Positions 18,337 through 27,390 of a DNA stretch of 64,000 nt are shown piece after piece (the first letter of the stretch is position 1; every line of letters starts with the position of its first letter). The notes beneath the pieces were generated by a model. The model was not told the origin of the DNA. It searched no databases and saw only the letters and a list, made by a program, of their open reading frames with translations. A program made the translations under genes and the position numbers. The stretch is from Streptomyces violaceusniger Tu 4113 (GTDB lineage Bacteria; Actinomycetota; Actinomycetes; Streptomycetales; Streptomycetaceae): the NCBI RefSeq assembly GCF_000147815.2, contig NC_015957.1, forward strand, positions 10,593,108-10,657,107, in the 5' to 3' direction.

Positions 18337-18885
18337 ATGTCCTGCATGACCGAACGACCTGTGGTCAAACGCACCGCTCGCGCCATTCTCCTCGACGGCG
18401 AGGCCGCGCCCCGGATAATCCTGATCAAGCGCACCAAGCCCGGCCAGGCGCCGTACTGGATCACGCCGGGCGGCGGGATGGAGCCCGAGGACGCGACCGT
18501 CGTCGAGGCCCTGCACCGCGAGGTGGACGAGGAGCTGGGGGCGAAGGTGACCGATGTGGTGCCCGCGTTCGTGGACACCGTCTCCCATCCCGATGAGGGC
18601 GCGGAGGGCGCGGACGGCGCCGAAGGCGCCCAGGGCGCTGGCGGCTCCGGCGGCTCCGGCGGAGTGAAGGTGCAGCACTTCTTCGTCTGCAGACTCGCCT
18701 CGATGGACCTCACCCGGCGGCACGGCCCGGAGGTGGACGAGCCGTGCGGGGAGTACGACGTGGTGAGCGTCCCGTTCACCCGCGAGGGGATCGCCTCGGT
18801 CGGGGTGGTGCCGCCCTCGCTGCGGGCCTACCTCGACGCCAACATCGAGGGCGTGCTGGCCCTGCTCGCGGACGACCTCGGCTAG
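18337..18885 (+). CDS. NUDIX hydrolase with low-complexity insertion
   Basis: The NUDIX box is GGGMEPEDATVV-x-ALHREVDEELGA (about residues 44-67), matching G-x5-E-x7-REUxEExGU. Such enzymes hydrolyse nucleoside-diphosphate-linked compounds; the substrate here is not evident. A 25-residue E/G/A/S-rich insertion (about 88-110) interrupts the fold after the box and is encoded by a short repetitive GC-rich tract. Start choice among ATG 18337, ATG 18346 and 18328 is uncertain. It converges on the PPOX gene with a 32-bp gap. Confidence 0.82.
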   Translation: MSCMTERPVVKRTARAILLDGEAAPRIILIKRTKPGQAPYWITPGGGMEPEDATVVEALHREVDEELGAKVTDVVPAFVDTVSHPDEGAEGADGAEGAQGAGGSGGSGGVKVQHFFVCRLASMDLTRRHGPEVDEPCGEYDVVSVPFTREGIASVGVVPPSLRAYLDANIEGVLALLADDLG

Positions 18886-18917
18886 CGCCTGCCGGGCGGG
18901 CCTGCGCGGGGCAGGAC

Positions 18918-20777
18918 CTAGCGGAACCAGCCGCCGAACGGCTGCTGGGTCTTCCGGGCCGCCCGCTGACGCGCCTCGGCCAGCACCCGCTCGGCCTCCT
19001 CACGCCAGGCCTCGGGCCCCGCGTCGGGGCGTACCTCCGGCCGGATGGCCGGGCTGAGATCAGCGCGCGCCACGGAGGGCTGCGGCGCTTGCCCAGCCGA
19101 GTCAGCCGGTTCGGCCTGCGCGGCTGATGGGGTCTGGGGGTCCGGGGTGGCCGGGACGGCTGGGGCGCCTGAGACGGCTGAGGTCTGAGGGTCCGAGGCT
19201 GCGGGGGCCGCCGGGGTCTGCGGGCCCGAGGCGACCGGAACGGTCTGGCCGGGAAGGTCCACCGGCCACAGGGCGGGTGGGGCGGCCGGGGCCTGCGAGG
19301 CCGAGACGGCCTGGGCAGCGGCCTGCGCGGCCTCGCCAGGAAGGTCCACCGAGCGCGGCGCCCGTGGGGCGGCCGGGACGGGCGGTACGGATGGGACGGG
19401 TGGTATGGCTGGGACGGGCGGTATGGCTGGGACTGGCGGTACGGCTGGGACGGGGCCCGGGGCGGCCGGTGCCGCTTGGGCCTGGGGGCCCGAAACTGCC
19501 GGGCCCACCGGGACCGCCTGGGCCTGAAGGCCCGGGACCGCCGGGACCGCCAGGGTCCGAGGGTCCGCGACCGTCGGGGCTGCCGGGATCTGGGGACCCG
19601 GGGCAGCCGAGGCTGCCGGGGCGGCGGTTGGGGCCTGAAGGTCCGGGACAGCAGGGGCGGTTGAGATCTGGGGGCCCGAGAACGCCGGGGTGGCCAGCGC
19701 CTGAGGACCTGGGACGACCGGGGCTGCTGTGGTGACCGGGGTTTGAGAGCCCGAGGCGGCTGGCGTGGCCAGGGGCCGAGCACCCGGGACCACCGGGGCG
19801 TACGGGACAGGCGGGGCCTGAAGCCCCGGGATGGCCGGGGCCGCCGGGGTGACCGGGGTCTGAGGGCCCGCGACGGCTGCCATGGCCAGAGTCTGCGTAC
19901 CCGGGACCACTGGGGCGTACGGAACAGGCGGGGCCAGCAGCACCCGGACCGCCGGGGCCACCGGGGCGCGCTGGCCGGGCAGGTCCGCCGGTCGCGGGGC
20001 CGGTGGGGTCGTTAGGGTCGTTGGGGTCGTTGGGGTCGTTGGGGCGGTGGTGGGCGGGGCGGGCGGGTTCCTGCGGCCGTCGCGCGCCTCGGCGGCGGCG
20101 CCGAAGAAGTCGCCGCCCTTCCGCTTGACGTCGTCCGTCCCCCAGTCCCGCTCCCGGTCGTGCTCGAGGGCCTGGTCACCGGAGGGGCCGCGGTGCCGGT
20201 TGTCGCCGCCGCCGCTGCGTCGCTGCGTCGGGACCTTCTGGAGGTGCGGGATGTGCTTGGCGCAGTGGATATACGCCTCCTCGATGGTCACCTCGACCCA
20301 GACCACCGCGCGCCGCCCCCGTACCGGGTCCACCGGCAGGCCGGGGTGCGCCTCGCGCATCTCGGCGTCCTCCACCACCCGGGCCCGGCCGTTCACATGC
20401 AGCCCGATCCGGTCCCGGAAGAAGTCGACCATGAGAATGCCGACGTGGGGGTTCTCCTGGATATTGCCGAGGCTGGCCAGGACGCCGTTCCCCCGGTACT
20501 CGGGATAGGCCAGGGTGCGCGCGTCGAGTACCCGCAGAAAGCCGGGCGGGCCGGCACGGAAGGTGTTGTCACACTCCCCGTGCCCGTCGGCGGTGGCCAG
20601 GAAGAACATTTCCTGGCGGTCGATGAACTCCCGCATCCGGACGTTGAGGTGGTCCAGCACCTGGTCGTCGTAGAAGCGGTCGGCGCGGTCGACCGTGTCC
20701 AGCCGCCCCTGCAGAAGGTGTTCGCCGTCGCTCCCCGGACGCCACGTGCGATCGTCGAGGTGCTCCGCACTGTCCAC
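18918..20777 (-). CDS. PPOX-fold flavoprotein with a very long Pro/Ala repeat tail
   Basis: Residues about 30-185 form a pyridoxamine-5'-phosphate-oxidase-type split-barrel (MREFIDRQEMFFLATADGHG, then GNIQENPHVGILMVDF and RARVV), which normally binds FMN or F420. The remaining 390 or so residues are a Pro/Ala/Val/Gln-rich repeat array, closing with a short conserved end QQPFGGWFR. The family core is usually only about 200-250 residues, so the tail is extreme. GTG start. It lies 90 bp downstream of the flavohemoprotein gene on the same strand and is probably co-transcribed, which suggests a link to nitric oxide or redox detoxification. Confidence 0.8.
   Translation of the reverse strand: MDSAEHLDDRTWRPGSDGEHLLQGRLDTVDRADRFYDDQVLDHLNVRMREFIDRQEMFFLATADGHGECDNTFRAGPPGFLRVLDARTLAYPEYRGNGVLASLGNIQENPHVGILMVDFFRDRIGLHVNGRARVVEDAEMREAHPGLPVDPVRGRRAVVWVEVTIEEAYIHCAKHIPHLQKVPTQRRSGGGDNRHRGPSGDQALEHDRERDWGTDDVKRKGGDFFGAAAEARDGRRNPPAPPTTAPTTPTTPTTLTTPPAPRPADLPGQRAPVAPAVRVLLAPPVPYAPVVPGTQTLAMAAVAGPQTPVTPAAPAIPGLQAPPVPYAPVVPGARPLATPAASGSQTPVTTAAPVVPGPQALATPAFSGPQISTAPAVPDLQAPTAAPAASAAPGPQIPAAPTVADPRTLAVPAVPGLQAQAVPVGPAVSGPQAQAAPAAPGPVPAVPPVPAIPPVPAIPPVPSVPPVPAAPRAPRSVDLPGEAAQAAAQAVSASQAPAAPPALWPVDLPGQTVPVASGPQTPAAPAASDPQTSAVSGAPAVPATPDPQTPSAAQAEPADSAGQAPQPSVARADLSPAIRPEVRPDAGPEAWREEAERVLAEARQRAARKTQQPFGGWFR
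19120..20060. repeat. coding tandem-repeat array in the PPOX gene
   Basis: The DNA encoding the tail is built from degenerate repeats. A block of about 39 residues (about 117 bp) starting PPVPYAPVVPG occurs twice between about 19740 and 19970. A 15-18-bp unit encoding PAIPPV/PSVPPV is repeated four times near 19375-19455. The final four short units near 20010-20050 encode TTP-type triplets. Confidence 0.8.
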
Positions 20778-20867
20778 GGTTCTCGTCCCCGTCCTACTGA
20801 TTCGCCGTCCGGAATCGCCGGAATGCCTGCCTCATGTCGGTGTTTCGCCGTCTGCCGTCCGCGCGCC

Positions 20868-22436
20868 CTATTCCGCGGCCGCGGCGAGCTCCTCGATGGA
20901 GTCGTGCCGGATGCGGTGGGACGGAATGCCGATGCCCACCAGGGCGTCGACACCGCTGCGGATCATCCCGGGCGGACCGGAAAGATACGCGTCGAACGCG
21001 TTCCACGGGCCGTACTGCCGCACGGCGTCCGGCAGCCGGCCGCTGAGGCCGTTGGTCGGGCCGTCGGAGACGACGGGGCGGACCGCGAGCCACGGATGCT
21101 TCTGCGCCAGCCGCAGCATGGTGTCGATGTCGTACAGGTCGTGATCATTGCGGGCGCCGTAGAAGACCTCGACCGGACGGTGGCGGCCGTAGTCGGCGAC
21201 GTCCTCGACCAGCGCCTTGATCGGGGCGATACCCGTGCCGCCGCCCAGGCAGAGCAGCCCGTTGTCGTTGGAGTGGTCGACCGTCATGGACCCGGCGGGG
21301 GGCCCGAGGCGGATCACATCGCCGGGGCGGGCCCGGTGCACCAGCGCGGAGGACACCCATCCGGCCGGGATGGCCTTCACATGGAAGGAGAGCAGCCCGT
21401 CGGAGCGCGGCGCCGAGGCGAACGAATAGTGCCGCCACACCCGCGGCCACCAGGGCGTCTCCACCGAGGTGTACTGGCCCGCCAGAAAGGGGTACGGCTG
21501 GTCCGGGCGGACGGTGATCACGGCGATGTCGTGGGTGCGCGGCTCATGCCCGACCACCTCGGCCTGCCACCACGCGGGGGCGCGCAGCTCGTCCTCGGCC
21601 GCCGCGTCGATCATGATCTGGGAGATCGCGGTGTAGGCACGCACCCAGGCGGCCTCGGCCTCGTCGGTCCAGGTGGTGACCGCGTAGCGGGTGAGCGCGC
21701 CGATCAGGCATTCGCCGACCGCGGGGTAGTGCTCGGGCTGGGTGCCGTACTTGCGGTGGCCGCGGCCGAGCCGGGTGAGGAAGTCGGTGAGGATGTCGGG
21801 GTCGTCGATGAGCCGGGCGGCGGTCAGTATCGCCTTGAACAGCCGGTCGCGCTGGGCGTCCATGGCGGCGGGGAAGAGCGGCCGCAGCTCGGGGTGCTGG
21901 ACGAAGAGCAGCGCGTAGAAGTACGAGGTGACCTTGTCGCTGATGGGCTCGACCTCGGCCATCGTGCGGCGCAGGAGGATCGCGTCGGGCGAAGCGGTCT
22001 CGGGGACGGCGAACGGCGAGTCGGGGCCGGGCCGCACGTCCTGCGGGGCCGGGGCCGCCTCGTCGGGACGCTGATGCTCCTCGCGTCCGGGGGCCGTTGG
22101 GCCGGGGGTCGCGGGGCCGGGGGCCCTGCGCTCGTCCACCCGGCGGTCGTCCACCCGACGCTCGTCCACCCGGCGGTCGCCCGGTCGCGGACCGGATACC
22201 CCTGGGCCGGGTGGGCCGGGCGCGGGGGGCGGCTCCACGGGCGTACGGCGGTCGGCTCCGGTGCCGACCGGCCGTATCGGATTCACCGGGCGGCTGGGCG
22301 CACGCTCATCGCTCTGCCGGTCCGGGGCCCCCTGCTCCTCGGCCGGTCGCCTGCTCGGGGTGAACCAGCCCCAGTCGCCACTGTTTCCGCCGGAGCCGTC
22401 GCTGCCGGCCGACGATGTGGTGGTCGGAGCGTCCAT
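20868..22436 (-). CDS. flavohemoprotein-like globin-FAD/NAD reductase with disordered N-terminus
   Basis: The 522-residue protein has a repetitive N-terminal 140 residues, including tandem DRRVDERR units, then a globin domain (about 145-280) with the proximal-His pattern PEHYPAVGECL. The reductase part follows with FAD motif RHYSFAS and NAD motif GGGTGIAPIKAL. Flavohemoproteins oxidise nitric oxide to nitrate using NAD(P)H and oxygen in the cytosol. The N-terminal extension is absent from typical members. ATG start; no clear NsrR or other operator was recognised upstream. It heads a likely two-gene unit with the PPOX gene. Confidence 0.86.
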   Translation of the reverse strand: MDAPTTTSSAGSDGSGGNSGDWGWFTPSRRPAEEQGAPDRQSDERAPSRPVNPIRPVGTGADRRTPVEPPPAPGPPGPGVSGPRPGDRRVDERRVDDRRVDERRAPGPATPGPTAPGREEHQRPDEAAPAPQDVRPGPDSPFAVPETASPDAILLRRTMAEVEPISDKVTSYFYALLFVQHPELRPLFPAAMDAQRDRLFKAILTAARLIDDPDILTDFLTRLGRGHRKYGTQPEHYPAVGECLIGALTRYAVTTWTDEAEAAWVRAYTAISQIMIDAAAEDELRAPAWWQAEVVGHEPRTHDIAVITVRPDQPYPFLAGQYTSVETPWWPRVWRHYSFASAPRSDGLLSFHVKAIPAGWVSSALVHRARPGDVIRLGPPAGSMTVDHSNDNGLLCLGGGTGIAPIKALVEDVADYGRHRPVEVFYGARNDHDLYDIDTMLRLAQKHPWLAVRPVVSDGPTNGLSGRLPDAVRQYGPWNAFDAYLSGPPGMIRSGVDALVGIGIPSHRIRHDSIEELAAAAE

Positions 22437-22787
22437 GGTTGCCTCGCCTCGAACATCTTTCTGTCGGTCTTCGCACTTCCGCTGCCGGAATGTGCCCGCA
22501 ATTCCCCGTCCTGGTGCCCTGGTTCAAGCGAGAATGGTCGTACCGACCCTCTCCGTGACTCTCTTCCGGGCAGCATGCCACGCTCGTTCCCCACCCCGGG
22601 CACATAGCCCGAAGTCCGGGGAACGGGGGCCGCGTTCCCGTTATGCCGGTTGGCCTGGGATGCCCGTTCTGACCCCGTTACAGCACGCCGCACGGAACCG
22701 GACCCGACCCTACCGGCCCCGGATGAATTCACAAGCCCCAAGTACACCGCATTCGTTACACCTGCCAACTCGTGTAATTACCGATAG
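22437..22787. other. 351-bp non-coding stretch
   Basis: This gap lies upstream of the leftward flavohemoprotein gene and downstream of the leftward HAD gene. No credible gene is visible. The part near 22740-22790 is AT-richer (CGTGTAATTACC) than its surroundings and could hold the flavohemoprotein promoter, but no clear -35/-10 pair can be named. Confidence 0.5.
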
Positions 22788-23420
22788 TTACGTGCGGTTA
22801 CCCAGCAATTCGTAAGCCTCTCGGAGATCACGACCGGCATAGGCGTGGGATGCGATTTCGCTCACATGGTGGTCGGCGTTCACGGCGACCGAGACCGGCA
22901 CCACCGTGAACAGCTCCGCGTCCGAGAGCGAGTCCCCGTAGGCCACACAGTGATCCCTGGTCAACCCGAACTTCGCACAGAGTTCATCGGCGATCCGGAC
23001 CTTCGCGGCCGGGGTCAGGATCCCGGCCGGATCCACCGGCTCCCGGAACGGCACGGCGGGCCAGGCCGATCCGTGGGTGGCGTCCGCGCCCCACTCCAGC
23101 AGCCGCGACACGAAGAACCCCGGCGAGAGCGAAATCACCGCGCAGCGCTCGCCCCGCGCCCGGATGTCCGCCCACACCTCACGGATCCCCGCCAGCCACG
23201 GCGCACCTTCGAACGCCGCCGCCACATGGTCCTCCGTCAGCTCCTCCCACAGCGCGCAGGCACGCTCCGCGAACTGGGCCGTCGTCATCTCCCCGCCCGC
23301 GAACCCCCGCTCCAGCGCGGCGATCTCCCGCTCCAGACCGAGCTGCCGGGAGATCTCGATCGCGGCGGCGGAGCCGTGGATGAGTGTGCCGTCCAGATCG
23401 AACAGATGCAGTCTGGTCAT
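22788..23420 (-). CDS. HAD-superfamily hydrolase (phosphoserine-phosphatase-like, HAD-IB)
   Basis: The 210-residue protein has HAD motif I DLDGTL at residues 8-13 with the nucleophilic Asp. Motif II Ser lies in VISLSPGFF, and the motif IV acidic pair is GDSLSDAEL. A helical cap of about 75 residues follows motif I, as in SerB-like enzymes. It should be a cytosolic phosphomonoesterase of unknown substrate. The ATG has no obvious ribosome site; TACGCT lies eight bases upstream, so leaderless initiation is possible. A longer upstream frame in the same phase is a shadow of neighbouring genes. Confidence 0.83.
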   Translation of the reverse strand: MTRLHLFDLDGTLIHGSAAAIEISRQLGLEREIAALERGFAGGEMTTAQFAERACALWEELTEDHVAAAFEGAPWLAGIREVWADIRARGERCAVISLSPGFFVSRLLEWGADATHGSAWPAVPFREPVDPAGILTPAAKVRIADELCAKFGLTRDHCVAYGDSLSDAELFTVVPVSVAVNADHHVSEIASHAYAGRDLREAYELLGNRT

Positions 23421-23448
23421 ATCAGCCGAGCGTAGAGGCAACCCTCCG

Positions 23449-23520
23449 GGCCCCGCCGCCCCGGTCCTGCTCTGCCCACGGCCCGGGCCCCGCCGCCGCC
23501 CCGGTCCTGCCCTGCACTGC
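23449..23520. repeat. imperfect 38-bp direct repeat
   Basis: Two adjacent copies begin GGGCCCCGCCGCC and continue CCCCGGTCCTGC, followed by (T/C)CTGC. They lie in the 228-bp gap between the divergent HAD and membrane-protein genes. No gene is visible in the gap. Confidence 0.55.
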
Positions 23521-23648
23521 CGCCGCCCTGTCCGGGCCCTGCTCTGGCCGGCGCCGCCGTCACGGCCCGCGCGCCCGCCGCCGGGAGTACGTGTGGATAC
23601 TCCTGCCGTCAGACGCCGCGGTGGCCGCGGCGCCGCCACGGTGGGGGC

Positions 23649-24155
23649 ATGCAGCAGCTCACCCGCCCCGTCCGCCGGGGCCTCCTCGTCGTGCATGTCG
23701 TCGTCTCCGTCGGATGGCTCGGACTGACCCTCGGGATGCTGGCCCTGGGGATCACCGGGGCCGTCGCCGACTCCGCCGAAGAGGCCGGGGCGGTGTACCG
23801 GTCCATGAATGTGCTGGGCGACTGGCTGCTGATTCCGATCAGCCTGCTGTCGCTGGCCAGCGGGATCGTGCTGTCGCTGGGGACGCCCTGGGGGCTGGCG
23901 CGCCACCGGTGGGTGTACGTGAAGTTCTGGCTGACGCTGCTCACCACCGCCGCCACGGCCTTCGCCCTGCGCGCCAGCATCAACGCCGCGATGGCCGATG
24001 TGGTGGCGGGCCAGGCGGTCGGCGCGACCACGGATCTGGTCGTGGCGCCGTCGGTCAGCCTGAGCGTCTATACCTTTCTCACCGCGATCTCGGTGATCAA
24101 GCCCTGGGGGCTGACCGCCCGGGGGCGGCGGCTGCGGGCGACAAAGCACCGATAA
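23649..24155 (+). CDS. DUF2269-like integral membrane protein
   Basis: The 168-residue protein has four predicted membrane helices (about residues 11-34, 54-76, 88-106 and 128-148). The first begins RRGLLVVHVVVSVGWLGLTLG, a pattern with buried His/Trp seen in DUF2269-type proteins. Function is unknown. It lies 67 bp upstream of a MarR regulator on the same strand, so the two may form one regulatory unit. Confidence 0.72.
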   Translation: MQQLTRPVRRGLLVVHVVVSVGWLGLTLGMLALGITGAVADSAEEAGAVYRSMNVLGDWLLIPISLLSLASGIVLSLGTPWGLARHRWVYVKFWLTLLTTAATAFALRASINAAMADVVAGQAVGATTDLVVAPSVSLSVYTFLTAISVIKPWGLTARGRRLRATKHR

Positions 24156-24222
24156 TTGCATACGCGGTCTTTTTCATCGCTGGACTATCCTGGAATCCGC
24201 TCACCCACCAAGGAGGGGTTCC

Positions 24223-24699
24223 ATGCCGGAGAAGACGCACGGCGCCGTCGCCCCGCCCGCGGGGCAGGCCCTCGCCCAGGGCTGGTGCGCCCTGTCCTCC
24301 CTGCACGGCCGGATAGAGACGCATATCGAGCGTGCGCTGCAGGCCGGGCACGATCTGAGCGTCCGCGAATTCTCCGTGCTCAACGTCCTCAGCGGACAGC
24401 ACGACGGCGACGGCGGACATCTGCAGATGAAGCAGCTCGCCGACTCCGTCGTGCTCAGCCAGAGCGCCACGACCCGGCTGGTCACCCGGCTGGAGGACCG
24501 TGGGCTGCTCTCCCGCTACATCTGCCCAAGCGACCGCCGCGGCATCTACACCAACGTCAGCGCCGAGGGGCTCAAGCTCCTGGAGGAGGCGCGGCCGACG
24601 CATGACGCGGCGCTGCGCGAGGCCCTGGGCGACGCCGCCCGGCGGCCGGAGCTGGCCCCGCTGGTCGCCGCCGTCGAGAGGCTGACCGCCACGTACTGA
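24223..24699 (+). CDS. MarR-family transcriptional regulator
   Basis: The 158-residue protein has the MarR winged helix: a dimerisation helix at the N-terminus, then QLADSVVLSQSATTRLVTRLEDRGL for helix-turn-helix plus wing start (about residues 70-94) and SDRRG in the wing. The ATG has a perfect AAGGAGG site five to six bases upstream. Ligand and targets are unknown; the preceding membrane gene is the obvious candidate. No convincing inverted repeat was found in the 67-bp leader. Confidence 0.88.
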   Translation: MPEKTHGAVAPPAGQALAQGWCALSSLHGRIETHIERALQAGHDLSVREFSVLNVLSGQHDGDGGHLQMKQLADSVVLSQSATTRLVTRLEDRGLLSRYICPSDRRGIYTNVSAEGLKLLEEARPTHDAALREALGDAARRPELAPLVAAVERLTATY

Positions 24700-24817
24700 T
24701 CGCCGCGTGCTGACCGCAGCGTACTGATCGCCACCGGCCGGGACGCTGCCTGTCCCTGCCCCTGGCCCCTCCCCTCCGCCCGTCAGGGGCTCGCGGGCCC
24801 CGGCGTAGGCTCACCGC

Positions 24818-25273
24818 ATGAGCGACTTCGAGATACGGCGCGCGACCGCCGACGACATCCCGGCGATCGTGGCCATGCTCGCGGACGACCCGCTCGGCGC
24901 CCACCGGGAGTCCCTGGACGACCCGGCCCCGTACTGTGCCGCCTTCGACCGGCTGGACCAGGATCCCCAGCAGCGGCTGGTCGTCGCGGTCCGGGACGGC
25001 CGCACCGTCGGCACGCTCCAGCTCACCGTGATCCCCGGGCTGTCGCGGCGCGGCGCCACCCGCTCGATCATCGAGGGGGTCCGGATCCACTCCGAGGAGC
25101 GGGGCGGCGGGCTCGGCACCCAACTGATCGAATGGGCCGTCGAGGAGTCGCGCCGCGAGGGGTGCGCCCTGGTGCAGCTCACCTCGGACGCGACCCGTAT
25201 CGACGCCCACCGCTTCTACGAGCGGCTCGGCTTCGAGGCCAGCCACGTCGGCTTCAAGCTGCCGCTGGCCTGA
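24818..25273 (+). CDS. GNAT-family N-acetyltransferase
   Basis: The 151-residue product is a compact GNAT domain with acetyl-CoA binding pattern RGGGLGTQLIEWA (about residues 93-105) and the C-terminal HRFYERLGF pattern. The acceptor substrate cannot be told from sequence. It stands alone, with 118 bp before it and a converging gene after it. Confidence 0.87.
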   Translation: MSDFEIRRATADDIPAIVAMLADDPLGAHRESLDDPAPYCAAFDRLDQDPQQRLVVAVRDGRTVGTLQLTVIPGLSRRGATRSIIEGVRIHSEERGGGLGTQLIEWAVEESRREGCALVQLTSDATRIDAHRFYERLGFEASHVGFKLPLA

Positions 25274-25406
25274 CCCTGCCGCACCGCCGGCCCAGCCCCC
25301 GGCCGTGCGTACCACTGGCGGGGTCAGGCTACGAGCGCCGAAGCCTGCGAACCGTCGGAGCCCGCCGCGCCCCGGATCACGGCACCCCGCTCCCGCCCCC
25401 TCCCCC

Positions 25407-26795
25407 TCAGAGCGCCCGCCAGCCCTCCGGGTCCACCCCGCCGGGCACCACGCCGTCCGGGGCGTAGGGCTCCCGGGTGAACACGAAGGTGCCCAGGTCC
25501 AGATGGGCGGGGGCGCCGCCCTCCCCCTCGACCACCCGCAGCGTCTCCCCCGCGTAATAGCCGTCGAGCCCCGTCCAGGTGCCATTCGGCTCGGCCTTGA
25601 AGCGGGAGGCCCGGCCTCCCTGGGTGGCCGGGGAGAGCTCCAGTCCGCGGTCCGCGCGCAGCCGCAGGTGGTAGGCGCGAGGGCCCCAGTACCAGGGCCC
25701 GGTCAGCGCCAGCAGCGCCGGATCGGCGTCGGTCAGCGGCCGCCAGGGCTCGGGGATACGCGGCTCGTGCTCGGCCACGATCCCTATGAGGTCGGCGGCG
25801 ATGGCGCCGATCGTGGGCCCCGCGGTGGTGTTGGCCAGCGCGATCCCGGCCAGCCGGTCCTCGGCGCTCACCCACAGCGAGGCCAGGAAGCCGGGCATGG
25901 AGCCGATGTGGCCGTGGAGGAACCGCCCGCCGTGGCGGACGAGCTGTGTCCCCAGGCCGTAGCCGCCGTCCCAGTCCCTCTCCTCGGGGGCGACGGCGGG
26001 CGCCCGCATCTCGGCGAGCGACTCCGCGCCGAGCACCCGCTCGTCCCCGTCCAGCAGGAAGGCGGCGAAGCGGGCCAGATCCCCGGCGGTCGACCAGAGC
26101 TGCCCGGCCGGGCCCATCCGTCCGGTGTCCTCGGCCGGTTCGGGCAGCAGGACATCCGCCCAGGGGTGCACGGCCCAGCCCCCGGCGTGCGGGGCGCGCG
26201 GCTCCAGCGACGTACGCCCCATCCCCAGCGGCTCCAGCACCTCATGGGCCAGCACCTCGCCCCAGGGCGCTCCGCGCACCCGCTCGACCAGCGCGCCGAG
26301 CAGCGCGAAACCGGGGTTGGAGTAGTGGTGACGGCGGCCCGCGGGGTGGACCAGCGGGCGCTCGCCGAAGATATCGGCCGTCTCGGGCCGCAGCGCCCCG
26401 GGCGTGCGCTCCCACCACGGGCCGCGGGCCTCGGCGGCGAGCCCCGAGGTGTGGGAGAGGAGCTGGGCCACGGTCGCGCCCTCGGCCTGCGGCACGTCCA
26501 GATGCTTGGCCAGCGGATCGCCGAGGTCCAGCAGCCCCTCGTCACGCAGCCGCAGCACCAGCACCGCCACGAAGGTCTTGGTCAAGGAGCCGATGCGGTA
26601 CTGGGTGTCGGCGTCCGGTGCGGATCCGTCCACGCCGCCACGCGAACCCGTCCACACCAGCCGCCCCTCCCGCATCACGGCCCCCACCAGGGACGGGGCA
26701 CGGCCCTCGGTCTGGCCGATGGCGACGCGCCGCAGCAGGGCACGGCGGGTGGCGGGCAGCGGTTCCGTGAACTCATCCGCGTCGCGTGTGGTCAT
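25407..26795 (-). CDS. serine hydrolase, beta-lactamase class C/DD-peptidase family (cytosolic)
   Basis: The 462-residue protein has all three serine-hydrolase motifs: S-L-T-K at residues 70-73, YSN at 158-160 and HIG near residue 297. It has no signal peptide, so it is likely cytosolic, unlike the related secreted enzyme at 8.4-9.6 kb. The last 100 or so residues form an additional beta-rich domain. Activity could be esterase, amidase or peptidase. It is divergent from the MerR gene. Confidence 0.85.
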   Translation of the reverse strand: MTTRDADEFTEPLPATRRALLRRVAIGQTEGRAPSLVGAVMREGRLVWTGSRGGVDGSAPDADTQYRIGSLTKTFVAVLVLRLRDEGLLDLGDPLAKHLDVPQAEGATVAQLLSHTSGLAAEARGPWWERTPGALRPETADIFGERPLVHPAGRRHHYSNPGFALLGALVERVRGAPWGEVLAHEVLEPLGMGRTSLEPRAPHAGGWAVHPWADVLLPEPAEDTGRMGPAGQLWSTAGDLARFAAFLLDGDERVLGAESLAEMRAPAVAPEERDWDGGYGLGTQLVRHGGRFLHGHIGSMPGFLASLWVSAEDRLAGIALANTTAGPTIGAIAADLIGIVAEHEPRIPEPWRPLTDADPALLALTGPWYWGPRAYHLRLRADRGLELSPATQGGRASRFKAEPNGTWTGLDGYYAGETLRVVEGEGGAPAHLDLGTFVFTREPYAPDGVVPGGVDPEGWRAL

Positions 26796-26890
26796 GTCGG
26801 CACTGTACGGCGGAGGTCCGACAGCGGGCAGCCATCGGCCGGCCGATCGTCAGCGGCCGGGCCACGGCCCGGGACCGCACCGCGGTCTGG

Positions 26891-26910
26891 CCTTGACGTC
26901 AGGGTCAAGG
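26891..26910. promoter_or_regulatory. MerR-type operator upstream of the MerR gene
   Basis: CCTTGAC-N6-GTCAAGG is a perfect inverted repeat that overlaps a TTGACG -35-like hexamer. It lies 15 bp before the MerR start codon. Placement over the promoter is characteristic of MerR autoregulation. TACCGT at 26913-26918 is a possible -10, but the spacing from TTGACG is only 14 bp, so the promoter assignment is uncertain. Confidence 0.7.
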
Positions 26911-26924
26911 TCTACCGTCAGGAC

Positions 26925-27356
26925 ATGCGGATCGGAGAGCTGGCCGAACGGGCGGGTACCACCACCCGCACCCTGCGCTATTACGAGTCGCTCGGGCTGC
27001 TGCCCGCGCGCCGCACCGGCAATGGGTACCGGTCGTACGACGAGGACGATCTGCGGCTGCTCCAGCAGATCCGCGTACTGCAGGACTTCGGCTTCGAGCT
27101 GGAGGAGACGCGTCCGTTCGTCGAATGCCTGCGATCCGGCCATCCGGCCGGTGACTCCTGCCCCGCCTCGCTGGAGGTCTACCGGCGCAAGCTGGCCGAG
27201 CTGGACGAGTGCATCGGCCGGCTGAGCGCCATCCGGGAGCGGGTCGGGACACAGCTCGCCCAGGCGGAGCTGGCCCGCGCGGCGCTGGAGGCCGCGGCGA
27301 CGGCGCCCGCAGGGGCCCCGGAGCCGCGCTGCGAGCTGACGCCGCCCGGGCCGTGA
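26925..27356 (+). CDS. MerR-family transcriptional regulator
   Basis: The 143-residue protein starts with the MerR HTH (MRIGELAERAGTTTRTLRYYE, residues 1-21 in two helices), followed by the wing LLPARR-NGYRSY and a long coiled dimer helix. Cys residues occur at about 66, 77 and near the C-terminus (CEL). They could bind metal or act as redox sensors, but the canonical SoxR or MerR Cys patterns are absent. It lies 95 bp upstream of a thioredoxin gene, its probable target. Initiation may be leaderless. Confidence 0.88.
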   Translation: MRIGELAERAGTTTRTLRYYESLGLLPARRTGNGYRSYDEDDLRLLQQIRVLQDFGFELEETRPFVECLRSGHPAGDSCPASLEVYRRKLAELDECIGRLSAIRERVGTQLAQAELARAALEAAATAPAGAPEPRCELTPPGP

Positions 27357-27390
27357 GCCCCGCCGTCCCGCCGTCCCACCGTCACCACAA

